64,000 bases of DNA from an uncultured Roseburia sp. Lineage in GTDB: Bacteria > Bacillota > Clostridia > Lachnospirales > Lachnospiraceae. Shown here piece after piece: positions 61,239-64,000 of the stretch. The number at the start of each line of letters is the position of its first letter. Within the stretch, counting starts at the first letter, position 1. A program made the translations under genes and the position numbers. Below the pieces are notes generated by a model. The model was given only the letters and a program-made list of their open reading frames with translations. It did no database searches and was not told the origin of the DNA. The stretch is taken from positions 1 to 64,000 of the forward strand of contig UQNW01000004.1 in the NCBI GenBank assembly GCA_900542495.1, read 5' to 3'.

Positions 61239-62603
61239 TCAGCCTTTTTTGTCTGCACCTCTCCGCTCAATCCCTGTTTTCTTATAGTATTCTGCCTTAT
61301 CCTCATACATGCGCTTCTCAGCTTCCTGCAGAAGTTCATCCAGATGTGTGTCCGCCCTGTCCTGCCAGATCACTCCCACTGCGATATTTACGTCATTCTC
61401 AGCTGTCAGACACTCTAACTGCCTCATGCGTTCCGCCAACGTGTCCGGATCGATCTGCGCACACAATACAAGCAGCTCATCTCCTCCGATACGGAATATG
61501 CCGTAATCGCCAAACACTCGTTCCAGACATGCACCGGCTCTAAGGATCAGGTCATCCCCTGCCTTATGTCCCAGTGTGTCATTCACACCCTTTAAACCAG
61601 TAACGTCACAATAAACTACGCCGATGCTCTGCTCCGGATTGATCTGTCTCACATACTTTTCCATCGCAAAGCGGTTTCCAAGCTGAGTCAGCGCATCCTT
61701 ATAGCTTAGATCTTCCAGACGCCTCATCAGATTCCTGCGTCTGATACAGGACTTGAGAAAAGAACCCATGATCTGAAGCATATCCGACGTATATTCCAAT
61801 GAAACTGCCGGCGGATTGTCAACTCCGTAAAAAGCAATGATTTTTTCCGCATCATAAATTGGCATGGCAACAATGGAATGGATATTCTGCCGCTTCAGAT
61901 TTTCATATTGAAACGGATCGCTCAGGCGCATCTCCTCAATATCCGGTATCTGGACATATTTTCCCTCCTCAAAAATGTGATACCAGTTCTCACAGATCTC
62001 CGGCGGAAGATTCTGGAGATTGTCGATCTCCGGTGGCACTCCCGGCGCTGTCCATTCATATGTATTATCATCCCTGCCATCTCTGTTCCTCTCAAAAATA
62101 TACGTTTTCTCTCCGTTCAGCGCTTTTCCGAGATATTCCAGAATAATACGGATCGTCTCGTCCGGCGACTCGGCAGAAAGTGCTTCCTTCAATGCCTCGT
62201 TGACAAAGGACTCCATATCCCTGTACTTCTGGATCATCTTGTCCTGTGAACGCTCCTCGCTGATATCTATACTAATCTCGATCCGGTACTTTTTATTTGT
62301 GACAGGATCTTCCACCAGGGTATCTTTCAACATCATGTATTTATCGATCACCGGATTAAAATAACGCCACTCGACAAACTTTCCGGCACAAAGCCTGTCA
62401 TTATTGCACATGCCACAGGGAACAGACGATTTCTGCAGCACCTCGTAACATTTCATCCCTTTCACATCATCCATGGACTGTAATCCATACACCTCTAACA
62501 GTTTGCGGTTCATATAAACAAGCTCATCTGTCTCTATGTCTGTAGCGTACACGTACTCACCCAGATTATCAAAAAACTTCCAGATAACTTCTATTTCGTT
62601 CAT
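61239..62603 (-). CDS. PAS-GAF-GGDEF sensor diguanylate cyclase, paralogue
   Basis: 454 aa with the same order as the protein at 580: PAS (about 10-120) with C52, C63, C66 conserved, GAF (about 135-285), GGDEF with RIGGDELLVLC and VYCDVTGLKGVND. Likely an active c-di-GMP synthase. Start ATG at 62603. It stands before a GGDEF-EAL protein, so synthesis and degradation genes adjoin. The two copies are about 60 kb apart and similar in most segments seen. Confidence 0.9.
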   Translation of the reverse strand: MNEIEVIWKFFDNLGEYVYATDIETDELVYMNRKLLEVYGLQSMDDVKGMKCYEVLQKSSVPCGMCNNDRLCAGKFVEWRYFNPVIDKYMMLKDTLVEDPVTNKKYRIEISIDISEERSQDKMIQKYRDMESFVNEALKEALSAESPDETIRIILEYLGKALNGEKTYIFERNRDGRDDNTYEWTAPGVPPEIDNLQNLPPEICENWYHIFEEGKYVQIPDIEEMRLSDPFQYENLKRQNIHSIVAMPIYDAEKIIAFYGVDNPPAVSLEYTSDMLQIMGSFLKSCIRRRNLMRRLEDLSYKDALTQLGNRFAMEKYVRQINPEQSIGVVYCDVTGLKGVNDTLGHKAGDDLILRAGACLERVFGDYGIFRIGGDELLVLCAQIDPDTLAERMRQLECLTAENDVNIAVGVIWQDRADTHLDELLQEAEKRMYEDKAEYYKKTGIERRGADKKG

Positions 62604-62657
62604 TCTTTATACTCCGTTTCATGCAGATATGAAATTTTTATAAAAGTCTGTATAAGA

Positions 62658-62810
62658 ACAAAGAGTTGCTTCGCAACTCTTTGTGCGCTGATGCGCGCAA
62701 GCTTTAGCTTGCATAATTCTTCTGCGCATCAGTCGCATCCTTGCGGAGCGTTTTTATTACATAGGAAGTAATTTCCTATGTAATAAAATAGCACCTCCTG
62801 CGAGGTACTA
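62658..62810. repeat. cluster of four perfect or near-perfect palindromes
   Basis: ACAAAGAGTTGC/GCAACTCTTTGT (62658..62684), CTGATGCGC/GCGCATCAG (62688..62732) enclosing GCAAGC/GCTTGC, TTATTACATAGGAA with its 14-base complement (62754..62786), and TAGCACCTC/GAGGTACTA with one mismatch (62789..62810). Fills the gap between the two signalling genes. Confidence 0.7.
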
Positions 62811-62815
62811 TCCCA

Positions 62816-64000
62816 CTATACGCCTTTATTGCGCAGATTGCAAACAAACTCTTCCATAAACTTCTTTTTTTCACAGGGTTTTCCAAAGAAATATCCCTGA
62901 AGATAATCTGCCTGCAGTTCTTTCATCTTAAGATGCCAGTCTTCTTCTTCGATCCCTTCCACACAGATGCGGATGCCGATGCTGTGGACCATCTCAATGA
63001 TCTTTTTAAACAGCTCATAATCCCGTTCGCAGCTCATTGCCTTTGCTGTGAAATCCTTGTCCATTTTCACATAGCCAGGATTCATGTCACTGATGCAGTG
63101 GAGATTGGAATACCCGGTTCCAAAATCATCGATCACGAACTGAATCCCATTTTCCTCAAGCACTTTCCTGAATTTACAAAAGGCCGGTGTCATATCCATG
63201 AAGCCGCTTTCAGTCATTTCTATGCAGATGCGATCCGGCGTCAGTCCATTGTCCCTGACCGCAGTGAGTATCTTGTCTGCGATCTTTCCATGCTCGATCT
63301 GATAACAGGAAATATTCACGTTCACCCTGAATTTCGGTATATATTGCTGTATCTCACGGCACATTTTTGCTGCCTCATTTAACACAAACCTTCCCGCCGG
63401 AATGATCAGTCCTGTCTTTTCCAGAAGCGGTATAAACTCGACCGGAGACAGCCACTCCTTGCCTTCCTCTGTCACCATGGTATACCGCATCAGTGCTTCT
63501 GCACCGATCACACGCCCGGAAACACAATCCACGATCGGCTGATAGTATACTTCAAAACCTTCACACCCGTTAGCAATGGAACTTCTCAGTGCACTTATAA
63601 TTCTTCCATTCCGCTGGAATTTCTCGTAATCCTCCTGCCTGTAAAAATAGATGTTATTTTTTCCCATCTGTTTTGCCTTTTTCAGGGAAAATTCAAACTT
63701 TTTGCGGCATTCCTCGTAGCCTTCTGCCACAGTCGAGGCATCGATCACTCCTGCGGAAACTGAAAATACAACTTCATATTTTTCAGAGATGATGAATTCG
63801 TCTATTTTCTCACCGATCCTTTTTTTGAGCTGTATGGCATCATCCATGGAAGTACTGTCAAGATCCACGATCACATACTGACCTGCGATCAGATGATAGA
63901 GTCTCTGATTTTCGGACAGACACTCTTTCATACAGTCTGCAACACTTTTTAACACATAGTCGCCATAATTGCTGCCATGTGTTCCATTCACCGCTGCAAA
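62816..64000 (-). CDS. GGDEF-EAL protein, 5' end beyond the window
   Basis: The visible part is 395 codons; it is open to the right edge, so the true start lies outside. A degenerate GGDEF domain (LYHLIAGQYVIV instead of the signature) is followed by an EAL domain with GAEALMRY, VNISCYQI, EMTESGF, DDFGTGYSNL, KMDKDF, EGIEE and LQGYFFGKP. All catalytic residues of the EAL phosphodiesterase appear kept, so it probably breaks down c-di-GMP. The degenerate GGDEF may bind GTP as a regulator. Confidence 0.93.
   Translation of the reverse strand, partial: FAAVNGTHGSNYGDYVLKSVADCMKECLSENQRLYHLIAGQYVIVDLDSTSMDDAIQLKKRIGEKIDEFIISEKYEVVFSVSAGVIDASTVAEGYEECRKKFEFSLKKAKQMGKNNIYFYRQEDYEKFQRNGRIISALRSSIANGCEGFEVYYQPIVDCVSGRVIGAEALMRYTMVTEEGKEWLSPVEFIPLLEKTGLIIPAGRFVLNEAAKMCREIQQYIPKFRVNVNISCYQIEHGKIADKILTAVRDNGLTPDRICIEMTESGFMDMTPAFCKFRKVLEENGIQFVIDDFGTGYSNLHCISDMNPGYVKMDKDFTAKAMSCERDYELFKKIIEMVHSIGIRICVEGIEEEDWHLKMKELQADYLQGYFFGKPCEKKKFMEEFVCNLRNKGV

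Overview
The window looks like chromosome of a Gram-positive, low-GC gut anaerobe of the Lachnospiraceae (Roseburia / Agathobacter type). The clues are many Lachnospiraceae-style lipoproteins, an FprA flavoprotein, Clostridia-style AddAB, a DUF4358-MBOAT-DHHW set, a CD1871A-type CXXC mini-protein, and uronic-acid catabolism next to a serpin. The genus is an inference from gene content; no search was run. Most genes lie on the minus strand.

Layout. 1-500: 5' end of a 16S rRNA gene on the minus strand with a long leader and two tandem promoters. 580-1929: PAS-GAF-GGDEF protein. 1958-5780: a decayed island abutting the 3' end of the tmRNA gene, holding a PIN-like (DUF4411)/ImmA pair, a Phd/YefM antitoxin remnant, a Cys-rich KTR protein, and a broken phage minor-capsid gene with a preserved C-terminal domain and a small partner gene. 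5779-9264: ssrA, smpB, rnr, secG, the trans-translation and RNA-decay block. 9330-10501: three uncharacterised genes, two sharing a NASWQG domain and one a degenerate GGDEF. 10606-15543: plus-strand operon for a type IV filament-like machine (transglutaminase lipoprotein, GspF/PilC, four pseudopilin-like or membrane proteins, PilT). 15548-16924: enolase with an inserted loop. 17291-23173: LacI regulator, uxaC, CarD and two divergent KDG-kinase-like genes sharing paired operators.

23179-25601: NitT/TauA-like ABC transporter. 25788-28692: ECF sigma, anti-sigma and lipoprotein serpin, with an ECF-type promoter. 28821-31960: polysaccharide O-acetylation operon. 32229-36186: two-component system beside a TlpA-like thioredoxin, a CXXC mini-protein and a NapH-type Fe-S membrane protein, probably an envelope redox relay. 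36247-43080: housekeeping genes (cysteine desulfurase, SpoVB-like flippase, nagA, efp, rpiB, yqeG, nrdR). 43080-51521: FprA, a sortase-type surface-protein remnant behind orphan BlaI-like operators, ABC-F, MATE, parvulin lipoprotein, FAD oxidoreductase, maf. 51554-59007: addA and addB. 59208-61004: Na/Pi cotransporter-PhoU with PhoP-box-like repeats. 61239-64000: a second PAS-GAF-GGDEF protein and a GGDEF-EAL protein cut by the window edge, separated by a cluster of perfect palindromes.

How parts work together. Uronate use is split between uxaC (isomerisation) and the KDG kinases; enolase carries a similar operator plus a cre site. c-di-GMP signalling appears at both ends. No CRISPR array, insertion sequence, integrase or tRNA gene was seen.
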